Assembly (NCBI GenBank): GCA_009801085.1
Contig: VNWV01000003.1
Location: forward strand, 1,984,001 to 2,048,000
From: Lasiodiplodia sp. COLG20
Taxonomy: Eukaryota; Ascomycota; Dothideomycetes; Botryosphaeriales; Botryosphaeriaceae
Direction of reading: 5' to 3'
Length of the DNA: 64,000 bases
Of this stretch, positions 22,600 through 33,285 are shown one piece after another. The notes beneath the pieces were generated by a model. The model did not search any database. It was not told the origin of the DNA and saw only the letters and a program-made list of their open reading frames with translations. The stretch's first letter is position 1. Each line of letters begins with the position of its first letter. The position numbers were made by a program, and so were the translations under genes.

Positions 22600-25131
22600 C
22601 TACTGATGCTGGTACGGGTATGCCATGTTCGGATGGCACCCAGGAGGATAGCCCGATGGACCGCCCATACCGGGAGGCTGCGAATGGATCGGCCACTGCT
22701 GCGCTTCATTCTGCATGTATTCCTCGTAGGGAAGCACGCTCTTGTCCCAGGCATCCTTCCTCTGTCAGTGACGGAATTTTCAGACAGGACAACATGTCGA
22801 CGTACCCAGTTTATATCAAACGGGGGCATCTCCAGCATGCCTTCGAGAGGGTCTGCGGGAGCTGTACTGTATCCCTGGGTCGCAATTGGCGCTGCTGTCT
22901 GCGTAGGCAAGTATGCAATCCCAGGGCCGTTGGATGGGACCACCGGCGGCTGACTATATTGCTGAGGAAGTGTAGTAACTGCACACGTTAGCAAGTTGCT
23001 CGCATGAAGATATCGAACCGGGTACAGACATTGCTGAGCCATTGTTCCGTCTTCGCATTCCTGTTGCATTCCAAACTCGGCCGGGGTAGCCTTGAGCTTC
23101 GCCAAGATGTGGCGGAAAGCTCTTGCGGCTCTCTTGGTGTCACTTGCATCGATCAGGTCATCCTCGTAAGAATCCCAGATATGCGTCGCGTTTTCCAGAG
23201 ATCCGAACATTTCTGCACTCGAGAACGGCCCTTCGCAGTAACTTTCCGGCTCCTTAATCTTCCTTTCGCGATTCAAGTTGATCTCCAGGCAAAGCAACAT
23301 GGCGGCAAGCAGGAAGTCGTGGCTTGTCAGTGATCCGTAATACCAACTACAGCGCACCAAAAGACCCCCAGGTTGGCATGCCTGGTAAATCATGGCTTGA
23401 AGCTGAAGCAGTGCCAAGGACGCCTCCAGACACGCTTTTCTCGAGTGCTCATAGCGGGAATCGTGGTGCGCCTTTGCCAAATACGTGCGGTGCAGAACAC
23501 AACGCGTTTTTTGGTAAAGAAGTTCCAAATTCAACCGGTTCATGATGACGTCTGGCCGCTCGCCCACCGATTCCTCCAAAGGCTTCATCCTGTAAGCCAA
23601 CGGCATTGATGAGTGGATTTCTTCCAGCTTGCGGTCTAGGTCCATGATCTCAGGGTAAGTTGGTGGTGTGACTGAGTGTGCTGCATCAGCTGCGGGGGCA
23701 AAGACGGAAAGAAGCTTTGCCTTTGCGATGGTATACAAAACGATGGTCAACTCGGAGTCAGGCCTCTCGGGCGGCAGGTCCGTCATGTCTGGTGACATGT
23801 CTTCGTTGTGCAGGTTGCGGGGAAGCCTCGTGTCGCTCTGAAATCCCCGGGCTATCGAAGGCATACCAAGAGAGAAACCCAGCAGAACGTCCAACCCGTA
23901 GATGAGGTACCAAGTCCGTCTCCGCATCTCTCCCTGGAACGGACTGATCCCGTAATGGCTCGGGTCTCTGTGATAACCCATTCTCAGGGCTATTCGAATG
24001 ACGGTTCCGAATATGTGCCACACATCCGTCGGACTTCCTCCGCCCCCGCTGCCAGAAAGAAACTCCGCGGCTGCATAGAGCATCACGGTTTCCAGCGACC
24101 ACGGTTTCGGTCTGGAAAAGTCGCCGAGCACTGCGGCAGAAGCGCAGAGATCATGGTATCTAGCCGCTTGCTTCAGAACTGCTTCGGGCGATGGAGGGTT
24201 CATCCCGCTGGCCGGCACGCGCAAAGAGAAAATGGAGGCCAGGCATAGCATGCCGTATATGAGGGCAATCCAGATGACTGGCGCGGCTTCCGGGTTCTGC
24301 CAATGGCGCTCGTACTCAAGCCGGAAGGACGGCTCGTGGAACATGATTGATGTTGGGTCTCCGCCTCGAAGGTAGATGAAGACGAGCCTGTCGACTTCGG
24401 CCTTGGGTGGCAGATTCTGCAAGAGTTCCCTCTTGCTCAACGGCCTGGGCGAGCCGACAATCAGCGTGTAGCGGTGCGGCAGCTCGGTGTCGTCCTCGCT
24501 CTCCTGCTTCTCGGTCTCCTGCTCGGCCTCTTCTTCCAGCTCTAGGAAGCTTTTTACTTCTTTGATCTGTTGGCAAATTAGTGGTGCGCTCGGGCCGTGC
24601 GGCACGTGTAAGGAGGCTCACATCGTTCAGGACGGCCATCCAGTGAGAGCCGCCCATGTAGGTGGTTTCCTCATCGCTGATCTTGAGGGCGCCGAAGGCG
24701 CTAGGGAAGCTGAGGAGATCGTCGTCGCCGGAGCTAGAGTGGGTTTTCGGGCCGTCGGAAGCGGTAGGGTGTTCAGGAGAGGGCTGATCGGGAGTAGGCA
24801 GACGGCGCGAGGAGGATTGCTGAGGGTCCTGGGGGTTGAGAGCTAGCGTGCGGGGGTCCTTGCCGCTCATCAGATCGACAACGAGGCTCTCGAGATGGCG
24901 GATGCGGCCACGCATGTCCTTGGCCTTGCGAGTGCGGTCCTTGGGCGGGGGCGGCACATAGTTGCATTGAGCCTCGCGCGAGCGCTTCACACACTGGTCG
25001 CAGGCCGGATGCTGGCGGTTGCATTTGAGCTTGCCTTGGCGGCACGGAATGCACGACAGCTGCGGGCGCACACGCGTCACCTTGGTGGGTGGCGGCTCGA
25101 AGTGCAGCATGCGTGCGGTGTCGTCGCCCAT
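22600..25131 (-). CDS. Zn2Cys6 fungal-specific transcription factor
   Basis: Three exons give 810 aa: 25131-24622, 24566-22806 and 22761-22600. The DNA-binding domain has the spacing C-x2-C-x6-C-x6-C-x2-C-x8-C at Cys27, 30, 37, 44, 47 and 56. It is followed by a basic linker and a short heptad region (GRIRHLESLVVDLM). The fungal_trans middle-homology domain spans ~240-560, with landmarks FHEPSFRLEYERHWQ, VWHIFGTVIRIALRMGYH and MRRRTWYLIYGLDVLLGFSLG. Without the last splice (GTACGT...CAG, 44 nt) the tail reads as nonsense. With it the protein ends in a Tyr/Pro/Gln-rich segment (YPYQHQ). The regulon is unknown. It sits head-to-head with a LaeA-like methyltransferase. Confidence 0.9.
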
Positions 25132-25527
25132 AGTAACCTCCTTAGCGAATGGAATGGATTGAGGCGCGATTGACTCGGAGCGGCGCCCACGGCGACGCAA
25201 TTCACTCTCCACACGGGGCGCAATGGAGCAGGCTCGCGCAAGGGAAGCGCAATATCGAAGGCGGCGAGACCAAGGTTGTTCCCGTCCTGGCGTTGTGAGA
25301 ATAAGCGGCGCGCGGATCGGGGCCCGCGTTTCCACGTGCGCGAGATGACACCCCTGCTCTGAGCGCCTGGTCGCTTGCCTGCTCTCTCTTGTCGCCGCCA
25401 CTAGCTGCGCCGCCAGCCAGCTCCTCCCGACCCAGCGCCCGTCCAGCTCCCGCTCTCCCCGCTGCCGGCATGCTGCTGCGAGCACCGTCGACGCCAGCGC
25501 GACCGCGCCCGCTCTCACGCGCTCCAA
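25132..25527. promoter_or_regulatory. Divergent promoter, Zn2Cys6 factor / LaeA-like methyltransferase
   Basis: 396 bp separate the two start codons, which point outward. The region is GC-rich and contains CACGTG-type E-box sequence near 25335 (inside TTCCACGTGCGC, imperfect). No TATA box is evident. Confidence 0.5.
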
Positions 25528-26726
25528 ATGCCTGCGTCACCACCGAGAACGAGCCCTGCGAGCTCCACGCGCGCGGACGCCCATTCCGCTCCGGTGGCAC
25601 ACCAAGACGTCGCTGAGTCCTCTCTGCCGCTGCCCGAATCCCTGCAGCACCACGTCCCCGGCCCGCCGCTCTACCAGCCCGCCGGTCTCCAGTTGCCAAG
25701 CTATGCATACCAGCTCGACGTCGACAGCGCCTCGGGCAGCAGCAGCGACCACTTCTACTCGGATGCTGATTCCGCCGTGGGTTCGTCGACCGCCGGCTCG
25801 ACGACGACATCGCTCAACTCCGAGGTCGTGAACTATCGCTACGAGCACGGCCGACGCTACCATGCTTTCCAAGAAGACGCGTACTGGCTGCCCAATGATG
25901 ACGAGGAGTCCGACCGCCTCGACCTCCAGCACCATGTCTGGCGCCTGTCGCTGGACGGCGCCTTGCACGCCGCCCCGATCCTGCCCAATGTGCAGGATGT
26001 CCTGGACGTCGGCACCGGCTCTGGAATCTGGGCCATTGAGTTTGCCGACCAGAACCCCGCCGCCCAAGTCATTGGCACTGATCTATCTGCCATCCAGCCC
26101 GAATGGGTACGCGGCTTCTCCGGCAATGAGCCCTCCCATGCGCGCAGCTGACGTGGGCATAGGTACCCCCGAACGTGACTTTTTTGGTGGATGATGCCGA
26201 GAGCGACTGGAATTTCGACGGCAAGAAATTCGACTTCATACATGCTCGGATGCTCTGCCTGGGCATGCACAATTGGCAGCGCTTCATCGCACAATGCTAC
26301 CAGCACCTGAAACCCGGTGGCTGGCTCGAGCTGCAAGAGGGGCAGCTCCCCACGAGGTGCGATGATGACAGCGTGACAAAGGATGATCCACTGCAGAAAT
26401 GGGCAATCCTGGTGCATGAAGCAGCCACCATAGGAGGCATCGATACAATGGCCAGTGAGAAATTCCCGCAACAGATGAGGGACGTAGGTTTCGAAAATAT
26501 AAATGAGCAAGTCGTGAAATGGGCTGTCGGAGCCTGGCCGAAGGGACAGAAGCAAAAGATGCTTGGGCGGTGGACGTTTGAAAACTTGAGTCAGGGCCTC
26601 CAGGGAATTAGCCTTGCGCTTCTGACTAAAGTTCTTGGCTGGTCGAGAGAGGCAGTTGAATTGTTCCTTGTTGATGTGCGAAATGACATGGCCAATCGTA
26701 AGAAGCATTATTACTGGCAGATGTGA
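25528..26726 (+). CDS. LaeA-like SAM-dependent methyltransferase
   Basis: Two exons (25528-26106 and 26163-26726) give 380 aa. The 56-nt intron has donor GTACGC and acceptor TAG. The N-terminal ~110 residues are Ser/Pro-rich and low-complexity. The class I methyltransferase core starts with YRYEHGRRYHAFQEDAYWLP and motif I, VLDVGTGSGIWAIEFAD (near residue 160). It continues with IGTDLSAIQPEWVPPNV (motif II region), FDFIHARML and LKPGGWLELQEG. This arrangement is that of the fungal LaeA/TAM family, several members of which regulate secondary metabolism or development. Whether this is the true LaeA of the velvet complex or one of its many paralogs cannot be told. The extended N terminus favours a paralog. 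Confidence 0.88.
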
Positions 26727-29682
26727 GCGTTAATGTCATGTTTGTGCGAATGTCGCTGACGTGCTTCTAGGACTGTCCACTGCGCTCAGAAACCGTCTGG
26801 AGATGACTTCTGAGGCCATAGATCTGATTATCAGCGCGACACGTCTTCCTGGATACGTAAGAGCTTACAGAGGCGAAAACATGCATGCGGGTATAGACGT
26901 GTGTTGAGATAACCGGAGGAGCGCTTCACTAAATACCCACTCGCACTACCAGGTGGCTAGACCAACCTCGCATGTAGAAGAGAGCGAGGTTTACCGAGAA
27001 TGCCAATGCGGTTCTCGCACTTGGGCCCTATTCCTCGTCGTCGCGTCGCTTGTTCTTCGCTTGCTGTATCAAGGACGTACTTTGACCAATGGCTTTATGA
27101 AGTACGGGCGCCACCAATGTTCGGCGTGCACCCGCTATCAGCACCGTTGCAACAGCAAGGGTTATCGGTCGGAATTTCCCCATGCCGTGGCATTATTCAG
27201 TCAACAAGGTTCAAGGTTGCTTCGCTTAGCCTAATCAAGGGAGGAAACACTCGCCTGGCTCCCTCCATTATTTCAGCCACCTCTTCGTAATTGTCCTGAT
27301 TGTTTCATTTCCCGAAGGTCCATTCTCGTATATGAATTAGCTATTTAGTAGTTGCTGACTTTCTCATGCTATCCGTACATGCGTCATTGTTTCAATATCT
27401 GTTGAACCCTTTAATATACATGCGTTTGCCCGCGTCAAGTGCGTCTCAAGCGTTTATACTCGCCGGACTCATCGACATGCCTGTCTTCGTTCTCCACACG
27501 CACGCTGTTCCAGCCTCGCAGACCCTGTTACTGGCGAATGCTTGGATCAACCTTACCATGCTTGCATTTCCATCATGTCTTCATCCGTGCAAAACTTCAA
27601 AGAGATGTTAGATCCGACTGGAATGTTGATAAGTAGACTAACCTACAGATGTCACGTTACGGTAAGCAGCGTTTCTCCTCTCCCTTCTGACATGTAGCAA
27701 GACATCTTATTTGTCAGTATGTCGGACCAGTGGAGGCTTCCCCCCTCCCTTTTGACCTGTTCTCGTTTCACTTTTAAGAGAAAGGGATGTCGCGGTCGGG
27801 CACCAGCAAAGGCCTGCCTTTGACAACATTACGGATATTTGTGTCTACTTCATTTGGTGTTTTAGGCGAAACTAGGGGAAGTTATATGTCTTGCGCCTTC
27901 AAACTAGAACAAGACCAGCGACAGAGGCAATATCAGGTCCCAGCCAGACGCCTTTAAACAAATTTGAGGATATTTCTAATGACGGATGCTCATCCAAGTT
28001 AAGGTGTGTTTCCTGGATACTTGGCGTTTCGCTTCCAAACATGAGCAGTTCTACCATAGTCTGGTACCCTGTTTCCCCATCGATCCACTGATTACTCTTC
28101 TGAAAAGACACGCGGTAAGCTTTGCAGTTGCCACGAAGACCAGAATGAACACGATAAATCAAGCCCAACAGGTATGGCTGCGTCCTTTGTAGCACTCGTT
28201 AGGAATCAAGTACGCACTAATGCCACAAAGAATTATAACAGCACTTTCGTGGACGTTGATTCGCAAGAGTTAGGAGGCAGAATTTCTAACTCTGAAATAT
28301 GTTTTCGATGTTGACAAGTCCCATGTCCTGCAGGTAGCCGTCGTCGGTTGCGTGCAGGCCCGTCACAGACCTCATAGGGCCATGATGTATCACGTCCAAC
28401 AGAACGCTTCCCACGGCCATCGCGAAGAGCCCAGAAGGCCGGTATTCTTGATCTTGAGCTGCAGGCCTTGCCACGACCTCGGCCTCTACCTTGTACAGAA
28501 GGCTGGCGAGAAACATCAGTTCCAGAAGACGGACTCTCGGAAGAACAAACGCCAAATGTAGGCCTCAAGAAGCCATCAAAATCCTCTTACAGATGCTGAT
28601 ACAAGAAAGCCCGTGGTCATCACTCTGGGCTAGCTATAGTGTCTGCGTCGATACTGTGAGTCTGGCCTCGTTGCTCTCTACTCGAAGACGTCAAGGAAAT
28701 GACGGCCGGTAGCAATCACTCGGAATGCAAACATGGACCAGATCCAAAGGAAAGCCAAACGAACGCACCAATGGTGAGAATCCAATAAAAGGGCTGGGGC
28801 AGCGCTGAGTCGTTGCAGCACCATATGCAAGAGCACATCGCGGCAGCGCTGTATTAATCTCGGCCACATCGCCAAGTGCAGCGCCGCAGGCTGCAAGTTC
28901 TGGTTCAACATTCGCGAGGGTTGCGACCGACATCATTATAGAGATGGCTTCAACCAGAACGTGGACCCTCACGCAAAACAGACCAAGGGAGAGCTAATGT
29001 CGATGAAAGAGCGGAATAAGCACTCGAGAAATGTCACGCGCTACGATCCGTTGAAATTCGCACCTGCTGGTGGATTCAACGGCAAATGAGGACGTTCTCG
29101 AGACAGGGCGGCAAGAAGCTAGGGAAACAGTCTGAGGAGATTCTACTGAGGAAACGTTCAGAAGGACAAAGAGGGAGGGATTGGGCTAGCGGGGAGCATG
29201 CGGCATACAAGGAGGGATTATCTATTTCACGCATGCTGCGTTTTGCTTCGAATTGATGCGAGTAACATAAAATGTTGAATGTCTAGCAGCACCAAGAAGA
29301 CCGAGCCAAGGGCACAATAGGCAGCAGCAGATGGCATCAAGGAAGGTTCCAGAAACCTAACCAAATTGGGAAAGTGAAGGCAGCGCTGGCTCTCTGCAAG
29401 CAAAAATCTGCCATGGAGGCAGCAAACAGGTGCAATGGCGAGTTCAGGCATGTCGGCAGCTCGCCGACCAGGCGGGTGGGTGAGAGGAGCAATAGATGTT
29501 GTCTGGGGGGAGAGACGGAGGGCCAGACGCTATTCCGGATTGGGGTGATAGCTGGCGATAAGGGCCGAGCTCTGATGCGGCATCCGGGGTGTATAACAAT
29601 GCCTCGCCCCTCCATTCTCTCCCCTCTTTCCCCCGGGTCTTGCCCATTCCTGTTCTGACGGCCTCCATCCATAGCTGCGATC
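26727..29682. other. 3-kb gene-poor region
   Basis: No complete gene model could be supported. The frames are short and mostly unspliceable. The only stretch with some coding character is on the minus strand at about 28290-28980 and is listed separately. The last 200 bp before 29683 probably contain the promoter of the F-box gene. A pyrimidine-rich stretch lies at 29600-29650. Confidence 0.5.
28286..28972 (-). other. Possible unassigned or decayed membrane-protein gene
   Basis: Several overlapping minus-strand frames have hydrophobic, protein-like content: EAISIMMSVATLANV and ALGDVAEINTALPR upstream, a Trp/Phe-rich stretch (WILTIGAFVWLSFG) in the middle, then LLELMFLASLLYK and LFAMAVGSVLLDVIHHGP. 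I could not join them into one frame with confident splice sites, and no family came to mind. It could be a multi-exon membrane protein, a pseudogene or chance. Confidence 0.22.
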
Positions 29683-31646
29683 ATGGACTCGCTTCCGGAC
29701 GAGCTCATTCTTTACGTCGCAACCTGCAAGTACAATCCCACCCTCCGGCCGCCCCGCATGAGCAGCTCCGCTGACGAAACACGCCAGTCCTCGAGCCCCT
29801 TGATATCATCAGCCTCCAGGCCGTGTCCCGCCGCTTCCTCCGAGTCTTCCGAGACGACCGGCTCTGGAAAGCGATATGCTACCAGCACTCGCGCGCCGAG
29901 GCCATCCGCCGCCGCCAGCAGCTTCTCTCGCACATGGCCCCTCACATGGCCGAGCTTGCTAGTGCTGTGCAAGAGAGAAGCCCTGCATCCCCCAACCCCG
30001 AAATGGCCGCCCACAGGCGAGCCGTCGCCCAGCGCCAGCGCGCCTTCGCCAACTGGGACCCCTCGTACCCGGGTGAGAGGATCAGCTTCTACGAGGAGTT
30101 CATTGCACGGCACGCTCCCGTGCAGATGAGCTGGCTGCAGCAGGCATACGGCGACGACAGAGAGCCTGCCGAGGCGACTGGCCTTGGTGTCTACTACGAT
30201 GAGGCCACCCACATGGCCGACCGCATTTTCGCGCCGCTGAACGACGGCAGCATTGGCGTCTGGGACATCAATCAAAGTGATACCAAGCAAGGCGCCATGG
30301 TTGGGAGGACTGAGCCGGGCTTCTTGGCTGGCAATGCCCCCCTCGCAGAGAGCAAGGCTGTCATGACGGAAACGGGCGCGGTGGAGTGCGTGAGCATCGA
30401 CAATAGGCAGAACAAAGGCTACTTTGCCGTCCTCAATGTCCTCAAAGAGGTCGACCTCGAGACACTGCAAGTCGTCTCTGAATCCAAGTACCCATTTCCA
30501 ATCACGACCCTTTCAGAAGCACGCCACCCAACTCCCGTCACTGTGGGCACCAACATGACGATCCATCTGCATGACCCGCGCCAGCAACAGTCCATGGATG
30601 ATTCAAGCCTCCCGCTTCGGTGTGAGCTGATCGCAGGCACCCCGCCGAAAGACAGCTTCAGTGATGTCCTGCTCGGAAATGTGTCCCGAAAACACGCTGC
30701 CCTCTCCCAGCCCGGCCCGCTGTCTATTCTTCACCTGCCTGACCGTGAATGGGACGGCAATGGTGACATCTGGGTAGCTGGTCGTTTCACCAGCCTTCTG
30801 AACTACGACAGACGCTTCTTCCCCCGCCTTCGGGGCACTGTTCACTCCGGCGCCCGCCTGTCCTCCATGGCCCTTATCCACCATCCTTTCATCCCGCGTA
30901 ACCTTGGCTTCCACAGCATGTCCTTGGACAACGCAGTCCATAGGGACCCTTCGGTGACCGGCCATACCATCATCGCAGCCGGCGAGTACAAGGGCAAAGG
31001 CGCCCTTGAGCTCTTCGGCCTCTCTGCCGACCCGCGCCACACCATTCTCTCCAGCGACACCGGCTCCGCCGTCCGAAACCGTGGTGCTTGCATCCAGAAC
31101 AGGCAGACAGCCTCGTCCTCCAAGCTTCTCAGCGTAACCACGCATGGCGCACGCCTGATGTACAGCGACGGAGATGGCAACGTGAAATGGATGGAGCGCG
31201 ACGGCTTTACACCTATCCGATCTTTTAACATCAACCCTGACCGTTCGGACCCATCCCATCAAGCACACGCCCAGCGAGACGATGGCCCCTTCGACGTCGG
31301 CACCCTCTTCTCAGCGCCAACCCAGCAGCACGGCGAGGGTGACATTGTCCAGAAACTCGTTCCTACCCTCTGCCGCAGCAGCGTGGACAGTGCGCATAAC
31401 ACCGCCCTCAACAAAGACCACCTTGTCGTCTGGACGGGCGACGGCCGCATCGGCCTGTTGGGCTTTGGTACGCGTCCGCTGTTTGAGCAAGGAGACTTCG
31501 AGGAGAGAGCGGAGAGCGCCGAGGAGCTGGCAAAGCGGACGAGAGAGCAAGAATATGGGCGGACAATGCGAAGGGCATTGGAGAGGCAGGCGGCAGATGT
31601 GCGGTTCGTGAGGGGGTTGGGATTGGGGAGTGCGAGCAATTGGTGA
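29683..31646 (+). CDS. F-box protein
   Basis: Two exons (29683-29725 and 29788-31646) give 633 aa. Joining them requires a GC-AG intron: the donor is GCAAGT after ...GTCGCAACCT and the acceptor is CAG, with a CTGAC branch site. The join yields an unbroken F-box at residues ~3-40 (LPDELILYVATFLEPLDII then SLQAVSRRFLRVFRDDRLW). No GT donor in the exon gives the right phase. The remaining ~580 residues contain strand-like repeats with scattered WD/GD dipeptides (DGSIGVWDINQ, NGDIWVAGRF, WTGDGRIGLLGFG), suggesting a divergent beta-propeller as the substrate-binding part. F-box proteins recruit targets to SCF (Skp1-Cul1) ubiquitin ligases. The substrate is unknown. Confidence 0.88.
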
Positions 31647-32338
31647 GGACTTCTTCAGGCGAAGGGGATGCGGGGTTGTGGGGATGAAACTCTGGCTCAC
31701 TATACCTTAGATGCATATGCCTTAATGAGTACGATATTTTTTTCATTCATAGAAACCTCTGTCAGAAATGTCTCTTATCGAACTCATCCTGGTCTCACCG
31801 ATCTCGTAGCCCACGCATAAACAAGTTTTGGGCCCTTCTTGCCCAGCCACCATCATTACTTCCGACCCGCTATTGTAATCGACACGGCACGCGAGCATTT
31901 TCCCCACCCTCCCCTGCTTGAATCACCGTCGAGCCCAGCCGGCCCAGCCACATGCGTCACCACCTCAACGGTATACGATCTATGCTTTTCGCGTAAACAG
32001 GGGAGAGGACAGAGTCTCCAAGAAACAGGACCATCGAGATCTGCAATTTCCCAGCGAACCGGACGGCACACTCTACTGACAGCAATGATATAGGTGGCGG
32101 GCGCTTTCCCCCCGGGTCTCGTACTCCGCGCGGGGTCCGCAACACCAAGATTTGCTGCAGTCATTATTATGCTATGTTCCTCTTTCATGCAGGTACATGG
32201 ATCAGGCGGGAAGTAGCTACCGCTCATCCAGGCCTGCCACTAGTCGATCATGTTTCACTCCCAATCCAAACACCCTAGGTAAGATCGCACACCGGGGCCC
32301 GAAGTTCATCCACCCATCCATCCCTTCATCATCGTCCA

Positions 32339-32350
32339 AAAAAAAAAAAA
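32339..32350. repeat. A12 homopolymer
   Basis: A run of twelve A residues in the intergenic region between the F-box and Sfp1-like genes. Likely prone to length change and sequencing error. Confidence 0.85.
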
Positions 32351-33268
32351 TGGCCATTTCCGCGGACGACGGGGAGACGGGCTGTCAATCCCTCCCCCGC
32401 CGCCGTTCGCTTTTCCTTTTCCGACAGGAGTCCGTCTCCTCCTCCTTCTCTTTTTTTTTTCCCGCCAATCCTCCCTTTCATCCGACCGGCCAATCGGTCT
32501 CGTGGTGGGGGGAGCCTCTTGCGCAAGGTCTTACTTACTATCGTGCCGGATCGCGGGGAAGGTTGCTTGCTGTTGGTGACGATTCCGTAGATATTTCGGG
32601 TCTAGTATGGGGGGAAATGTGCAGCGATCGATGGTCCGGAGCGTCGCGTCATTAAGCTAAGATGGGTGTGATGCATGCGAAATGGAGGGGCTGAGTAATT
32701 GGCGACGTGAGAGGAGGATGTGGGAGATCTAATGTTATAGCGGGGGTGACAGCTATGCAGACTTACCCTCTATCCGGGGAACCGGAAGTAGAAGCGTGGA
32801 TCTGCGTTACAAGTTTGAACGCGACTCTTGTTTCAGGGTGCCAGAGCTTATTATCATTCTCCATTCAGTACTAGAGAAATTCATAGTTACCTTTCATTGG
32901 CTCCTCGCGTCAAAGCCAAATGTCCCATACGTCACTCAGCGGGGAAGGTCCGTGGGAAGCGCACGTTGATAGTAACCAGAGATAGATACTTAAGCCTAAA
33001 TCTAAGCGAAAGCTTGTAGGTAGTTCACGCTTGATAGTGGAGTACGAGAAGACAACTTCCTTCAAGAAGTGAGAGCATACGTGCACATGGTTCTATCCAT
33101 GTCTCTCTCCTTGGGCTCATCTTTGAATGATTCAATGAATATTGCACCAAGTACGTGCATGTGTGAGGTTGTCGAGAAGCATTGAGGCTTGTTGAACCTC
33201 AGTTCTAAGTATTGTCGATCAAGGCCTTTTAGCTTACCTGTTGCACGACTCTCCAGCGACAAGGTCCC

Positions 33269-33285
33269 TTTTTTTTTTTTTTTTT
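33269..33285. repeat. T17 homopolymer
   Basis: A run of seventeen T residues in otherwise mixed sequence, preceded by CCC. It could be a slippage tract or the trace of an old retroposed poly(A) in reverse, but no coding remnant lies beside it. Confidence 0.85.

Noticed and set aside
25202..25810. 202-codon minus-strand frame across the divergent promoter
   Set aside because: Arg/Ala/Gly-rich composition artefact overlapping the LaeA-like coding exon.
22600..26726. Possible secondary-metabolite cluster around the Zn2Cys6 factor and LaeA-like gene
   Set aside because: No core biosynthetic enzyme, P450, oxidoreductase or dedicated transporter adjoins the pair. The MFS gene is 18 kb away with housekeeping genes between.
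33269..33285. Retroposon poly(A) tail
   Set aside because: The T17 run has no recognisable coding remnant or target-site duplication beside it.
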